64,000 bases of DNA from Herbidospora cretacea (lineage in GTDB: Bacteria > Actinomycetota > Actinomycetes > Streptosporangiales > Streptosporangiaceae), in contig NZ_BBXG01000018.1 in assembly GCF_001570605.1 (NCBI RefSeq), forward strand, positions 62,001 to 126,000. Reading direction: 5' to 3'. This document shows, one piece after another, positions 39,217 to 47,100 of the stretch. The position numbers and the translations under genes were made by a program. The stretch's first letter is position 1. Each line of letters begins with the position of its first letter. A model generated the notes under the pieces. The model searched no databases and had not been told where the DNA came from. It saw only the letters and a list, made by a program, of their open reading frames with translations.

Positions 39217-40446
39217 TTACGCCGATTTTCCGGTGAACGCGGGAAAGTGGGTCTCGGACTTGGTCGAGGCGACGACCTCGCCGCCGACGACGACGTGGCG
39301 GGGCGGGTGGTGGCGGGTCAGCGCCTGCCGGACCGTGGCGCCGTCGAGGACGACGAGGTCGGCCGCCGCGCCGACCTTCAGACCCTCGGAGTCCCGGCCG
39401 ATGACGCGGGCGGCGGTGGTGGTGATCATGTCGTACAGGTCGTCGAGGCGGCTCGGGCCGAGGAGGTGGGCGGCGAGGAAGGCGACTTCGAGCAGGTTGT
39501 GGCGGCCGAAGGGGTAGTAGGCGTCCTCGATGTCGTCCTGGCCGAGCGCGACCGGCACCCCGGCGTCGGTCAGCGGGAGGACCGGCAGGTGGAGCGGGCC
39601 GGTGTGCGGGTCGCTGACCAGGCCGAGCCCCGCGCGCTTGCACAGTTCGGTGAGCCTGCGCAGGTAGGGCTCGGGGTAGAGGGCCATCGCGCGGGCGTGC
39701 TGGGCGCTGGCCCGGCCGGTCATGCCCTGTGCGATCAGCTCGGCGGCCAGGGTCTCCGTGGTGCGCAGGCCGGGGTCGCCCGCGTCGTCGACGAGCATCG
39801 CGACCCTCCTGCCGGTGCGTCTCGCCAGCGCCACCATGCGGCGCACGTGCTCCGTGGCGTCGGCGTCGGTCAGCTCGATCCACGGGATCCCGCCGACCAC
39901 GTCGGCCCCCAGGTCGACGGCCTCCTCGATCAGCCGCTCGGTGCCGGGGACCTTGAGCAGGCCGTCCTGCGGGAAGGCGACGACCCGCACGTCGACGAAC
40001 GCGGCGAACTCCGCCTTCAGCGCCAGCAGCGCCTTCACGCCGGTCAGCCCGGCCACCGGGTCGACGTCGGCGAACGCCTGCACCGCCCGGACACCGTGGC
40101 GGACCGACTCGACCAGCGCCGACCGGGCGCGCCCGGTGACGGCCTCCTCGGTCTGGTGGCTCTTCACGGCCGCCGCGCCGTCGATGGCGTCCATGGCCGC
40201 GCCCATGGTTCCCCGCGTGTACGCGGTCAGCGGCCCCTCGCCCACGAGGTCGAGCGTGTGGACCTTGCAGAGGTGCAGGTGGGCGTCCACGAAGGGCTCG
40301 GTGACCAGGTTGCCCCCGGCGTCGAGGGCGGGGGTGGCGGGGGTCGTGCCGGGGTCGGGTTCTATGGAGGTGAAGCGGCCCCGGTCGATCGTCAGCGACC
40401 ACCGGCCGGAGCGGCCGCGGAGCGCGGCGTTGTGCACGGTCAGCAT
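39217..40446 (-). CDS. Amidohydrolase, cytosine deaminase-like
   Basis: A 409-residue amidohydrolase-superfamily enzyme. The metal-binding HxH is in FVDAHLHL (about residue 55), a further metal-ligand region is at SAQHARAM, and the catalytic aspartate is in VALGQDDIEDAYYPFGRHN, a pattern typical of the CodA/N-isopropylammelide branch. It should deaminate a cyclic nitrogen compound in the cytosol. Its ATG overlaps the 3' end of the upstream peptidase gene by 7 bp, so it is probably co-transcribed with it. The true substrate is not predictable by eye. Confidence 0.9.
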   Translation of the reverse strand: MLTVHNAALRGRSGRWSLTIDRGRFTSIEPDPGTTPATPALDAGGNLVTEPFVDAHLHLCKVHTLDLVGEGPLTAYTRGTMGAAMDAIDGAAAVKSHQTEEAVTGRARSALVESVRHGVRAVQAFADVDPVAGLTGVKALLALKAEFAAFVDVRVVAFPQDGLLKVPGTERLIEEAVDLGADVVGGIPWIELTDADATEHVRRMVALARRTGRRVAMLVDDAGDPGLRTTETLAAELIAQGMTGRASAQHARAMALYPEPYLRRLTELCKRAGLGLVSDPHTGPLHLPVLPLTDAGVPVALGQDDIEDAYYPFGRHNLLEVAFLAAHLLGPSRLDDLYDMITTTAARVIGRDSEGLKVGAAADLVVLDGATVRQALTRHHPPRHVVVGGEVVASTKSETHFPAFTGKSA

Positions 40447-41909
40447 GAAGGGACGGTAGCCGGGATCGTCCCGGTCAGCAGGTAGCGGTCGACCACCGCG
40501 TCCACGCAGGCCGACCCCAGCCGGTAGGCCGTGTGCCCGTCGCCGTCGTAGGTCAGCAGGGTCGCGTTGTCGAGCTGCCCGGCCAGCGCCTTCGCCCATT
40601 CGTAGGGCGTGGCGGGGTCGCGGGTGGTGCCGACGACCAGGATCGGCGCCGATCCGGTGGCGCGCAGGGTCTTCTTGACGCCGTGCGCCGGCCAGTTCCG
40701 GCACGGCGATTCGTCGCTCGCCAGGTAGGGGCCGAAAAGGGGGGCCGCCCTGATCGTCTTCCTGGCCGTGACGGCCAGCTCCCGCTTCGTGGGGGCCGGG
40801 TAGTCCAGGCAGTTGACCGCGATGTTGACGTCGGTGGAGTTGTCGTAGACGCCGTTGACGCGGCCGAAGTAGGAGTCGGACATGAGCTGGAGCAGGGTGC
40901 CGTCGCCCTTGGTCTTGGCGTTGGTGAGCGCCTGCCGCAGGGTCGGCCAGGCCGCCTTGTCGTAGAGGGGCGCGATCACGCCCATGAGCGCGATGCCCTC
41001 GGTGACCGGCCGCGCGGGGTCGGCGGTGCTCCTCAGCGGCTTGGCGTCGATCGAGGCCAGCAGCCTCCGCATCTCGTCCTTGGTCGTGACGGGGCACCCG
41101 GGCCTGCTCGCGCAGTCCCGGGCGAAGGCCGTGAACGCCCGCTCGAACCCGATGGCCTGCAGGTGCGAGGTCTCGGTGAGCGACACCGTCGGGTCGACGG
41201 CGCCGTCGAGCACCAGCGCCCGGGTGCGGCCGGGGAACAGCTCGGCGTAGGTCGCGCCCAGGTAGGTCCCGTAGGACTTGCCGAGATAGGTCAGCTTCCG
41301 ATCGCCGAGGACGGCGCGCAGGACGTCCAGGTCCCTGGCGGCGTCGGCGGTGCCGACGTGGGGGAGCAGCACCCCCGCGCGCTCCCGGCAGAGGGTGGCC
41401 GTCCTGCCGGTCAGGTCGGCGTTGATCTTCTTCTCGGCCGGGGTGTCGGGGCTGGGGTCAGCCTGGGTGCGGGCGTTCATCTCCTCGGTGGTGAAGCAGC
41501 GGATCGGGCTCGACCGGCCCACGCCGCGCGGGTCGAACCCGACGACGTCGAAGCGGGCCCGGACGGCCGGGCTGACCACGTCGGTGGCGAGGCGGGCGTA
41601 GTCGACGCCCGAACCGCCCGGACCGCCCGGGTTGAGGACGATCGACCCCTGGCGGGCGCCGGTGGCCGGCAGCTTCACGACGCTGATCGAGAGCTGCCCG
41701 GCGGCCGGGCGGCGGTAGTCGATCGGGACCTGCATGAGGGCGCAGTGGAAGCCCTTCTCGCAGTCGGTCCAGATGAGTTTCTGCTGATAATAGGTTCGGA
41801 GCGTGGTGTCAGGGCCGGGTGGCGCGTCGGCTCGGGCCGGTGTGATCAGGGAGGCGGCGATGGCGAGCCCCACTCCCAGTGCTGCGATCGCTCGTCTCAT
41901 GTCCGGCAT
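40440..41909 (-). CDS. Secreted alpha/beta hydrolase, S33 tripeptidyl-aminopeptidase type
   Basis: A 489-residue exported peptidase. The signal peptide (MRRAIAALGVGLAIAASLI, cleavage near ARADA) precedes an alpha/beta hydrolase domain with the oxyanion loop NPGGPGGSG, DPRGVGRSSP, and nucleophile elbow GKSYG. The C-terminal TAP-like domain supplies the rest of the triad (Asp in GTTRDPATPYEWA, His in DGDGHTAY). It should release N-terminal tri-peptides or amino acids outside the cell. Starts at ATG 41909 or ATG 41900; neither has a strong RBS. The gene is divergent from the DGPF/ECF operon. Confidence 0.9.
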   Translation of the reverse strand: MPDMRRAIAALGVGLAIAASLITPARADAPPGPDTTLRTYYQQKLIWTDCEKGFHCALMQVPIDYRRPAAGQLSISVVKLPATGARQGSIVLNPGGPGGSGVDYARLATDVVSPAVRARFDVVGFDPRGVGRSSPIRCFTTEEMNARTQADPSPDTPAEKKINADLTGRTATLCRERAGVLLPHVGTADAARDLDVLRAVLGDRKLTYLGKSYGTYLGATYAELFPGRTRALVLDGAVDPTVSLTETSHLQAIGFERAFTAFARDCASRPGCPVTTKDEMRRLLASIDAKPLRSTADPARPVTEGIALMGVIAPLYDKAAWPTLRQALTNAKTKGDGTLLQLMSDSYFGRVNGVYDNSTDVNIAVNCLDYPAPTKRELAVTARKTIRAAPLFGPYLASDESPCRNWPAHGVKKTLRATGSAPILVVGTTRDPATPYEWAKALAGQLDNATLLTYDGDGHTAYRLGSACVDAVVDRYLLTGTIPATVPSC

Positions 41910-41967
41910 TTCCGCACAGGTCGCTTTCAAGCGCCTGAAAAAGTGGTCCGAACTTTTCTGGTCGGGG

Positions 41968-41994
41968 TGTCCATCCGGGCGGAGGCCGTTCGTC
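41968..41994 (+). promoter_or_regulatory. Possible ECF42-type promoter for the DGPF-sigma operon
   Basis: TGTCCA (41968-41973) and CGTC (41991-41994), spaced by 17 bp and about 37 bp before the first ATG, resemble the TGTCGA / CGWC boxes described for ECF42 sigma factors, which control their own DGPF genes. One -35 mismatch. Autoregulation by the sigma factor encoded downstream is the natural reading. Confidence 0.45.
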
Positions 41995-42031
41995 GTCATC
42001 CCGTACGACCTCACGAGACAAGGAAATCGAC

Positions 42032-42361
42032 ATGAAGTACATGTTCCTGATCTACGCCACCGGTGAAGAAGGCGGCGAGGGCGACTTCCAGGCCTGGATG
42101 GACTACGACAAGTCGATCCGCGAGTCCGGCCACTACGTCACCGGCGAGGCCCTCTCCGACCCGGGCGGCGAGGCCACCATCGTCCGGACGGTCGGCGGCG
42201 AGCACGTCTTCACCGACGGCCCGTTCGCCGAGGGCCGGGAGGTGCTCGGCGGCATCTACGTCGTCGACGTCCCCGACCTGGAGACGGCCAAGGAGTGGGC
42301 GGCCCGCTGCCCCGGTTCGTCGGAGGGCGTCGTCGTCATCCGCCCGGTCGCCCAGTTCTGA
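42032..42361 (+). CDS. YCII-related DGPF-domain protein
   Basis: A 109-residue ferredoxin-like-fold protein of the DGPF/YCII family: MKYMFLIYATGEE at the start, the family signature FTDGPFAEGREVLGGIYVVDVPD, and the conserved end EWAARCP...VVIRPV. DGPF proteins are almost always encoded beside ECF42 sigma factors, as here, but their function is unknown. AAGGAAAT precedes the ATG. First gene of the three-gene operon. Confidence 0.92.
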   Translation: MKYMFLIYATGEEGGEGDFQAWMDYDKSIRESGHYVTGEALSDPGGEATIVRTVGGEHVFTDGPFAEGREVLGGIYVVDVPDLETAKEWAARCPGSSEGVVVIRPVAQF

Positions 42362-42365
42362 TCCG

Positions 42366-42680
42366 GTGAAGTACCTGCTGCTGATCCACGGCTCGGGCGG
42401 TGGCGCCGTCCAGGACTGGCTGGACTACGCCAGGGCGGTGCGCGAGGCCGGGATCCTCGTCGCCGGTGAGGCGCCGGCCGACCCGTCGCTGGCCACCTCG
42501 GTCACGGTCGGCGCGGGCGGCGAGCGCGTCGTGACCGACGGCCCCGAGGACCGCGAGGCGCTCAGCGGCTTCTACGTCATCGACGTGCCCGACCTCGACG
42601 CCGCCACCGACTGGGCGGCCCGCTGCCCCGGCGCCCGCGGCGGCACCGTGGTGGTCCGCCCGGTCGCCGAGTACGCCTGA
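42366..42680 (+). CDS. Second YCII/DGPF-like protein
   Basis: A 104-residue paralogue of the preceding protein, starting at GTG 42366 only 4 bp after its stop (VKYLLLIHGSG). The signature region reads VTDGPEDREALSGFYVIDVPD, so the DGPF motif is degenerate (DGPE). The end, DWAARCPGARGGTVVVRPVAEY, is strongly conserved with the first copy. A tandem duplication with divergence; the two may form a heterodimer. Confidence 0.88.
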   Translation: MKYLLLIHGSGGGAVQDWLDYARAVREAGILVAGEAPADPSLATSVTVGAGGERVVTDGPEDREALSGFYVIDVPDLDAATDWAARCPGARGGTVVVRPVAEYA

Positions 42681-42683
42681 CCT

Positions 42684-43922
42684 ATGACGGGTGACGTCGG
42701 CGCCTCGGTCGAGGCGATCTTCCGCGAGGAGCGCGGCCGTCTGCTGGCCGCGCTCGTCCGGCGGTTCGGCGATCTCGACCTGGCCGAGGAGGTGACCTCC
42801 GAGGCCATCGAGGCGGCCCTGCTCAAGTGGCCGGTCGACGGGGTCCCGGCCAGCCCGGGGGCCTGGCTGATGACCACCGCCCGCCGCCGCGCCGTCGACC
42901 GGCTCCGCCGCGACAAGGCGTACGCCGCCCGGCTCGCCCTCCTCCAGGTGGAGGCCGACCGGGCGGCCCCGGCCGATCCCGGCGCCGACGGCGGCCTGCC
43001 CGACGAGCGGCTCCGCCTGTTCTTCACCTGCGCCCACCCGGCGCTCCCCGAGGTGGACCGGGGTGCGCTGACGCTGCGCTACCTGGCCGGCCTGACGACC
43101 GTGGAGGTGGCGCGGGCCTATCTCGTGCCGGTGGAGACCATGGCGAAACGCCTGGTCAGGGCCAAGAAGAAGATCAGCGGGGCGCGGATCCCGTTCCGCG
43201 TGCCGGAGCCGCGCGAACTGCCCGGCCGTCTCCCCGGCGTCCTGCGGGCCGTCTACTCGATCTTCACCGAGGGCTACGCCGCCAGCGCCGGCCCCGACCT
43301 GCTCCGCCACGACCTGGCCGAGGAGGCGCTGCGCCTGGGCCGCATCCTGCACCGGCTCCTCCCGGCGGAACGCGAGGTCACCGGCCTGCTGGCGCTGATG
43401 CTCCTCACCCACGCCCGCCGCGCCGCCCGCACCGGCCCCGAGGGGGAACTCGTCCTCCTGGAGGACCAGGACCGCTCGCGGTGGGACCGCGCCATGATCG
43501 ACGAAGGCGAACCCCTGGTCGTGCGGGCCCTGACCGGCGGCCCGCCCGGCCCCTACGGCGTCCAGGCCGCCATCGCCGCCCTCCACTCCACGGCCGCCGA
43601 CGCGGCCTCGACCGACTGGCCGCAGATCGTCCACCTGTACGACGTCCTCCGGTCGCTGACGCCCTCACCCGTGGTCGACCTCAACCGCGCGGTCGCGATC
43701 GCGATGCGCGACGGCCCGCAAGCGGGCCTGACCCTGCTCGACGCCCTCGCCGGGGAGCCCCGCCTGCGCGGCCTGCACGTCTACCCGGCGGCCAGGGCCG
43801 AACTGCTGCGGCGGCTGGGCCGGCTGCCCGAGGCGGCCGAGGCGTTCCGCGAGGCGCTGGGCCTGGCCGGCAGCGAACCGGAACGCCGCCACCTGCGGGC
43901 CCGCCTGGACGAACTGCCCTAG
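42684..43922 (+). CDS. ECF sigma factor with C-terminal TPR-like domain (ECF42 type)
   Basis: A 412-residue RNA polymerase sigma factor. Region 2 (about residues 10-75; FGDLDLAEEVTSEAIEAALLKW, ARRRAVDRLRRDK) and region 4 (about 115-165; LTLRYLAGLTTVEVARAYLVPVETMAKRLVRAKKKI) are followed by about 230 residues of helical repeats (FTEGYAAS, LHSTAADAASTDWPQIVHLYDVL, VDLNRAVAIAMRDGPQAGLTLLDAL) that define the ECF42 group. These sigma factors lack an anti-sigma gene and are thought to be controlled through the C-terminal domain. It lies 3 bp after two DGPF genes and ends in a CTAG shared with the NAD kinase stop. Confidence 0.93.
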   Translation: MTGDVGASVEAIFREERGRLLAALVRRFGDLDLAEEVTSEAIEAALLKWPVDGVPASPGAWLMTTARRRAVDRLRRDKAYAARLALLQVEADRAAPADPGADGGLPDERLRLFFTCAHPALPEVDRGALTLRYLAGLTTVEVARAYLVPVETMAKRLVRAKKKISGARIPFRVPEPRELPGRLPGVLRAVYSIFTEGYAASAGPDLLRHDLAEEALRLGRILHRLLPAEREVTGLLALMLLTHARRAARTGPEGELVLLEDQDRSRWDRAMIDEGEPLVVRALTGGPPGPYGVQAAIAALHSTAADAASTDWPQIVHLYDVLRSLTPSPVVDLNRAVAIAMRDGPQAGLTLLDALAGEPRLRGLHVYPAARAELLRRLGRLPEAAEAFREALGLAGSEPERRHLRARLDELP

Positions 43923-44782
43923 TCGACCTCGGCGCTGCCGTTGACCCGCAGTTTCCGCCGGGCCCGCTCGTAGAAGGTCGTCGCCCCCAGCCGCACCACC
44001 CGGGCCGCCGCCCGGACCGCCGTGACGGTGATCCGGTCGCCGGGGGAGAGGTGCCCGAAGATCGTCCCGTCGACCTCGACGGCGATGTGCCCGCTGGTCG
44101 GCAGCACTTCGAGGGTCACCTCCTCGTCGGCCGACAGCACGAGCGCCCGGTTGAACGTGGAGTGTGCCGCCGCCGGAACGACCAGGAACCCCTCGACGTT
44201 GGGCGACACGATCGGTCCACCGGCCGAGAAGCTGTAGGCCGTGGACCCGGTCGCCGTCGCCACGATCACCGCGTCGGCCGCCAGCCGCACGAACGGATGC
44301 CCCGCCACCGACACCGACACGGCCGCCATCCCGTCACCCGGATGCCGGACGAGCGCGATGTCGTTGAACGCCAGCACCTCGCCGTCGGCCGGAAGCCGCG
44401 TCGTGACCGCCATCCGAGCCTCGACCTGATGGGCGTGGGCGTCGATGGTGGACAGCGCGGGCGGCAGCTCCTCGACGTCGATCTCGGCCAGGAACCCGAG
44501 CTTCCCCAGGTTGACCCCGAGCACCGGCGTCGGCAGCCCCGCGATCAGCCGCATCGCCCGCAGCATGGTCCCGTCGCCGCCGAGGCTGACCATGAGATCG
44601 GACCGCGCGGCCAGCTCGGCGGGCCCCACGGGCAGCGCGGTGCAGTCGATCCGCCCGACCTCCTCGGGCAGCCCCAGCACCGTCACCCCCCGATGCCGGG
44701 CCCACTCGATGATCGTGTCGATGGCCTCTTTGGAGTCCCGGCGCGGATGCAGCACCAGCCCGACCGTCTTCACCATGCCCAT
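43919..44782 (-). CDS. nadK: NAD kinase
   Basis: A 287-residue ATP/polyphosphate-dependent NAD kinase making NADP+. The GGDGT motif (SLGGDGTMLRAMRL, about residue 63), FND (usually NE) after it, and the glycine-rich ATATGSTAYSFSAGGPIVSP are all present, with a terminal basic tail. Start at ATG 44782 (MGMVKTVGLVLHP) is preferred; ATG 44776 is also possible, while the upstream GTG abuts its own RBS. It is divergent from the uridine-kinase-like gene by 43 bp. Confidence 0.92.
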   Translation of the reverse strand: MGMVKTVGLVLHPRRDSKEAIDTIIEWARHRGVTVLGLPEEVGRIDCTALPVGPAELAARSDLMVSLGGDGTMLRAMRLIAGLPTPVLGVNLGKLGFLAEIDVEELPPALSTIDAHAHQVEARMAVTTRLPADGEVLAFNDIALVRHPGDGMAAVSVSVAGHPFVRLAADAVIVATATGSTAYSFSAGGPIVSPNVEGFLVVPAAAHSTFNRALVLSADEEVTLEVLPTSGHIAVEVDGTIFGHLSPGDRITVTAVRAAARVVRLGATTFYERARRKLRVNGSAEVD

Positions 44783-44825
44783 GCCGCCCACTGTAGATCG
44801 CACCTCCCCCGGGCATGATGGGCGG

Positions 44826-45443
44826 ATGGGTGTGCGGCCGATCTCTGTCGACGGGCTCGCCGGGGAGTTGGCCGAGGCGATCTCGCAGCGTTCCGGTTGG
44901 GTGAGGGTGGCCGTCGACGGGGCCGACGCCGCGCGGCCGTGGGAGCTGGCCGATCGGGTCGCGGAGAGGCTGCGGGTCCGGCGCCACGTGCTCAGGGTGT
45001 CGGCGAAGGACTTCCTGCGGGCCGCCTCGCTCCGCTACGAGTTCGGCAGACAGGATCCCGACTCCTACTACGACGGCTGGCTCGACGTGAAGGGGCTGAC
45101 CCGGGAGGTCCTCGCGCCGCTGGAACCCGGGGGGACCGGGCGGGTCGTCCCCTCTTTGTGGGACGCGGAGAAGGACCGGGCCACCCGTGCGCCTTATCAG
45201 GTCCTGCCGCCGGACGCCGTTGTCATCCTCGACGGGCCGCTGCTGCTCGGGCAGGGGCTGCCGCTCGACTTCTCCGTCCACCTGAGTCTGTCGGCGGGGG
45301 CGCTGCGCAGGCGTACGGAGGAGCAGTGGACGCTGCCCGCGTTCGAGCGGTATCTCAGCGAGGTGCGGCCGCAGGATTGGGCGGATGTGGTGGTTCGGGC
45401 GGATGATGCGCGACATCCCGCACTGGTAGAAAGTGATCCATGA
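44826..45443 (+). CDS. Uridine kinase-like protein without a P-loop
   Basis: A 205-residue protein of the uridine-kinase-like family: VRVAVDGADAARPWELADRVAERL at the start, SAKDFLRAASLRYEFGRQDPDSYYDGWLD in the nucleoside region, then DAVVILDGPLLLGQGLPLDFSVHLSLS. The position where homologues have AGKT of Walker A reads ARPW here, so the ATP-binding lysine and Thr/Ser are absent. The later LDGP strand is kept. It may be a pseudoenzyme or use another nucleotide-binding mode. ATG overlaps nothing upstream; its stop is ATGA-coupled to the peroxiredoxin. Confidence 0.85.
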   Translation: MGVRPISVDGLAGELAEAISQRSGWVRVAVDGADAARPWELADRVAERLRVRRHVLRVSAKDFLRAASLRYEFGRQDPDSYYDGWLDVKGLTREVLAPLEPGGTGRVVPSLWDAEKDRATRAPYQVLPPDAVVILDGPLLLGQGLPLDFSVHLSLSAGALRRRTEEQWTLPAFERYLSEVRPQDWADVVVRADDARHPALVESDP

Positions 45444-45898
45444 ATATCGGTGAACTCGTCGCGGACTTCGCGCTTCCCGACGAGAACGGGGAGACCCGTC
45501 GCCTCAGCGAATATCTCAAGGAAGGGCCGGTCGTGCTCTTCTTCTACCCGGCCGCCATGACCTCCGGATGCACCGCCGAGACCTGCTATTTCCGTGACCT
45601 CGCCGCCGAATTCAAGGCCCTTGGAGCGGTCCGGGTCGGGATCAGCAAAGACCGGCCGAAGCGGCAGAAGATGTTCGCCGAGGCCAACCGGCTCGACTAC
45701 CCGCTGCTGTCCGACGCCGACGGGGTGGTGGCCAAGCAGATGGGCGTGCGCCGCTCGGTCGCCGTCGGGCCGTTCGTCACCCGGCGGATGACCTTCGTCA
45801 TCGGCGCCGACTTCCGGCTGATCGACGTCGTCCACAACGAGGTCACCATGACCGAGCACGCCGACCGGGCGCTCAAGGCCCTCAGGGATAGAGCCTGA
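45440..45898 (+). CDS. Peroxiredoxin (Bcp/PrxQ type)
   Basis: A 152-residue thiol peroxidase that reduces hydroperoxides. The peroxidatic Cys is in YPAAMTSGCTAET, with a second Cys five residues later (TAETCYFRD), the PrxQ arrangement of an intramolecular disulfide. Typical ends: VGISKDRPKRQKMF and GVRRSV...RMTFVIGADFRLIDV. Coupled to the preceding kinase-like gene. It ends 17 bp inside the convergent gene on the other strand. Confidence 0.93.
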   Translation: MNIGELVADFALPDENGETRRLSEYLKEGPVVLFFYPAAMTSGCTAETCYFRDLAAEFKALGAVRVGISKDRPKRQKMFAEANRLDYPLLSDADGVVAKQMGVRRSVAVGPFVTRRMTFVIGADFRLIDVVHNEVTMTEHADRALKALRDRA

Positions 45899-46325
45899 CG
45901 CGGTCGTCGACGTCGAAATCGAGCTCTCCGTCGAGTGGGGCGTCGAGGGCCAGGGTCACGGTCCACTGTTCGTAGTACCACTCCAGGCTGTGGCCGCTGA
46001 AGCGGAAGTTGGCCCGATAGCGGGCCCGCCCGCCGGGGGCCAGGGTGAACAGCGGGACCTGCCGCCGGTTCCTCGGGTAGGAGGCGAACACGCCGGCCCG
46101 GGAGACCCGGCCGCCGGGTTCGACGCGCAGGCCCGCGACCGTGGCGGGCAGGGTGAGCTCGCGGAGGCGTTCGGACCAGGGCGAGGCGACCACGTCGTGG
46201 AAGACGGCCTCTCCCGTGCAGGCCGGCAGCGGCACCCGATCCGGCAGCGACCCCCGCAGCGTGGCCGCGGCCGCACCGCGGCCGGCCTTGGACCAGCGAG
46301 TCACCACCCGCTGCACCACGAGCAT
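45882..46325 (-). CDS. Hypothetical protein (147 aa)
   Basis: A soluble, beta-rich basic protein (LPATVAGLRVEPGGRVSRAGVFASYPRNRRQVPLFTLAPGG, then FRFSGHSLEWYYEQWTVTLALD). I do not recognise a family. It lacks a signal peptide; the first helix (MLVVQRVVTRWSKAGRGAAAATL) may be cytosolic. It is divergent from the DUF998-type gene and its 3' end overlaps the peroxiredoxin by 17 bp. The codon bias supports it being real. Confidence 0.65.
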   Translation of the reverse strand: MLVVQRVVTRWSKAGRGAAAATLRGSLPDRVPLPACTGEAVFHDVVASPWSERLRELTLPATVAGLRVEPGGRVSRAGVFASYPRNRRQVPLFTLAPGGRARYRANFRFSGHSLEWYYEQWTVTLALDAPLDGELDFDVDDRVRLYP

Positions 46326-46343
46326 GGTGGCATTTTAGAGAGC

Positions 46344-46955
46344 ATGCGCGTTCCCGCCCAGGCCGGACTCGGGGCCATCTTCGTGGCCGCCGCCGCCATT
46401 CTCACGCTGGAGTTCTCCTCGGGCATCGACCTGGCCCGCCGGACCATCAGCGAACACCAGCTGGGGGAGTACGGCTGGCTGTTCGCCGTCTCGGTGGTGC
46501 TGATCGCCGCAGGGTCGCTCGGCATCGGGGTGACGCTGATGGCCCAGGGCCGGAACCGCCTTGGCGTCGTGGCGCTGTTCGGGTGGAGTCTCGGGCTGCT
46601 GATCGTGGCGACGTTCCCCAAGCACAACTGGGCTCTCGGGCCGTCCGTCGAGGGGTCGATCCACCGGGCGGGGAGTGCGCTGGCGTTCGTGTGCCTGCCG
46701 GTGGCCGTCATCCTGCTGGCCCGCCCCTGGCAGGACACCTTCGCCAGGGTGGCCGCCGTCCTCGGGTTCGGGGCCGTCGTGTGGATCGCCGGGATCGTGC
46801 TGGTGGCGTACACCGCGGCCCGCGACGGGATCCCGTGGTGGCGGGCCATGCCGGTCGGGCTCGGGGCGGTCGAGCGGGGGCTGGTGTTCACCGAGATGGC
46901 CGCGCTCGCGGCGTTGGGGATTTGGGCCGTCGCCAAGCAGGGGCGTACGGCATAA
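46344..46955 (+). CDS. DUF998-type membrane protein
   Basis: A 203-residue protein with six membrane helices (GLGAIFVAAAAILTLEF, LFAVSVVLIAAGSLGIGVTLMA, GVVALFGWSLGLLIVATFP, ALAFVCLPVAVILLA, VAAVLGFGAVVWIAGIVLVAY, VFTEMAALAALGIWAVA). The pattern SEHQLGEYGW, with a polar loop between helices 1 and 2, and FPKHNW after helix 3 match DUF998. Function unknown. ATG 46344 begins 18 bp after the divergent start of the previous gene. Confidence 0.82.
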   Translation: MRVPAQAGLGAIFVAAAAILTLEFSSGIDLARRTISEHQLGEYGWLFAVSVVLIAAGSLGIGVTLMAQGRNRLGVVALFGWSLGLLIVATFPKHNWALGPSVEGSIHRAGSALAFVCLPVAVILLARPWQDTFARVAAVLGFGAVVWIAGIVLVAYTAARDGIPWWRAMPVGLGAVERGLVFTEMAALAALGIWAVAKQGRTA

Positions 46956-46971
46956 ATGAGCCTATTCCCTT

Positions 46972-46998
46972 GGAACTCCCGCTGGTAGATTCCACGTT
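46972..46998 (+). promoter_or_regulatory. Possible ECF-type (SigE/SigR-like) promoter before the flotillin operon
   Basis: GGAAC at 46972-46976 and CGTT at 46995-46998, with 18 bp between, match the GGAAY / GTT spacing of stress ECF sigma factors of actinomycetes (sigma-E/sigma-R class). It lies about 100 bp before the YqiJ/NfeD-like gene. A short CG-rich hairpin (47056-47074) lies in the leader. Confidence 0.35.
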
Positions 46999-47055
46999 TG
47001 CAAGAGGGGGAACGGCGCAATTGCGGTTCTTTGCGGCAGATTCACAACGCGAGCC

Positions 47056-47074
47056 ACGGCCGGCCTTCGGCCGT
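47056..47074 (+). promoter_or_regulatory. Leader hairpin before the YqiJ/NfeD-like gene
   Basis: ACGGCCG (47056-47062) pairs with CGGCCGT (47068-47074) around a 5-base loop, 27 bp before the TTG start. It has no T-run; it could be the 3' end of the upstream transcript (DUF998 gene) or part of the operon's leader. Confidence 0.45.
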
Positions 47075-47100
47075 CCGCGTCTCGCTCTAGGGGACACAAG

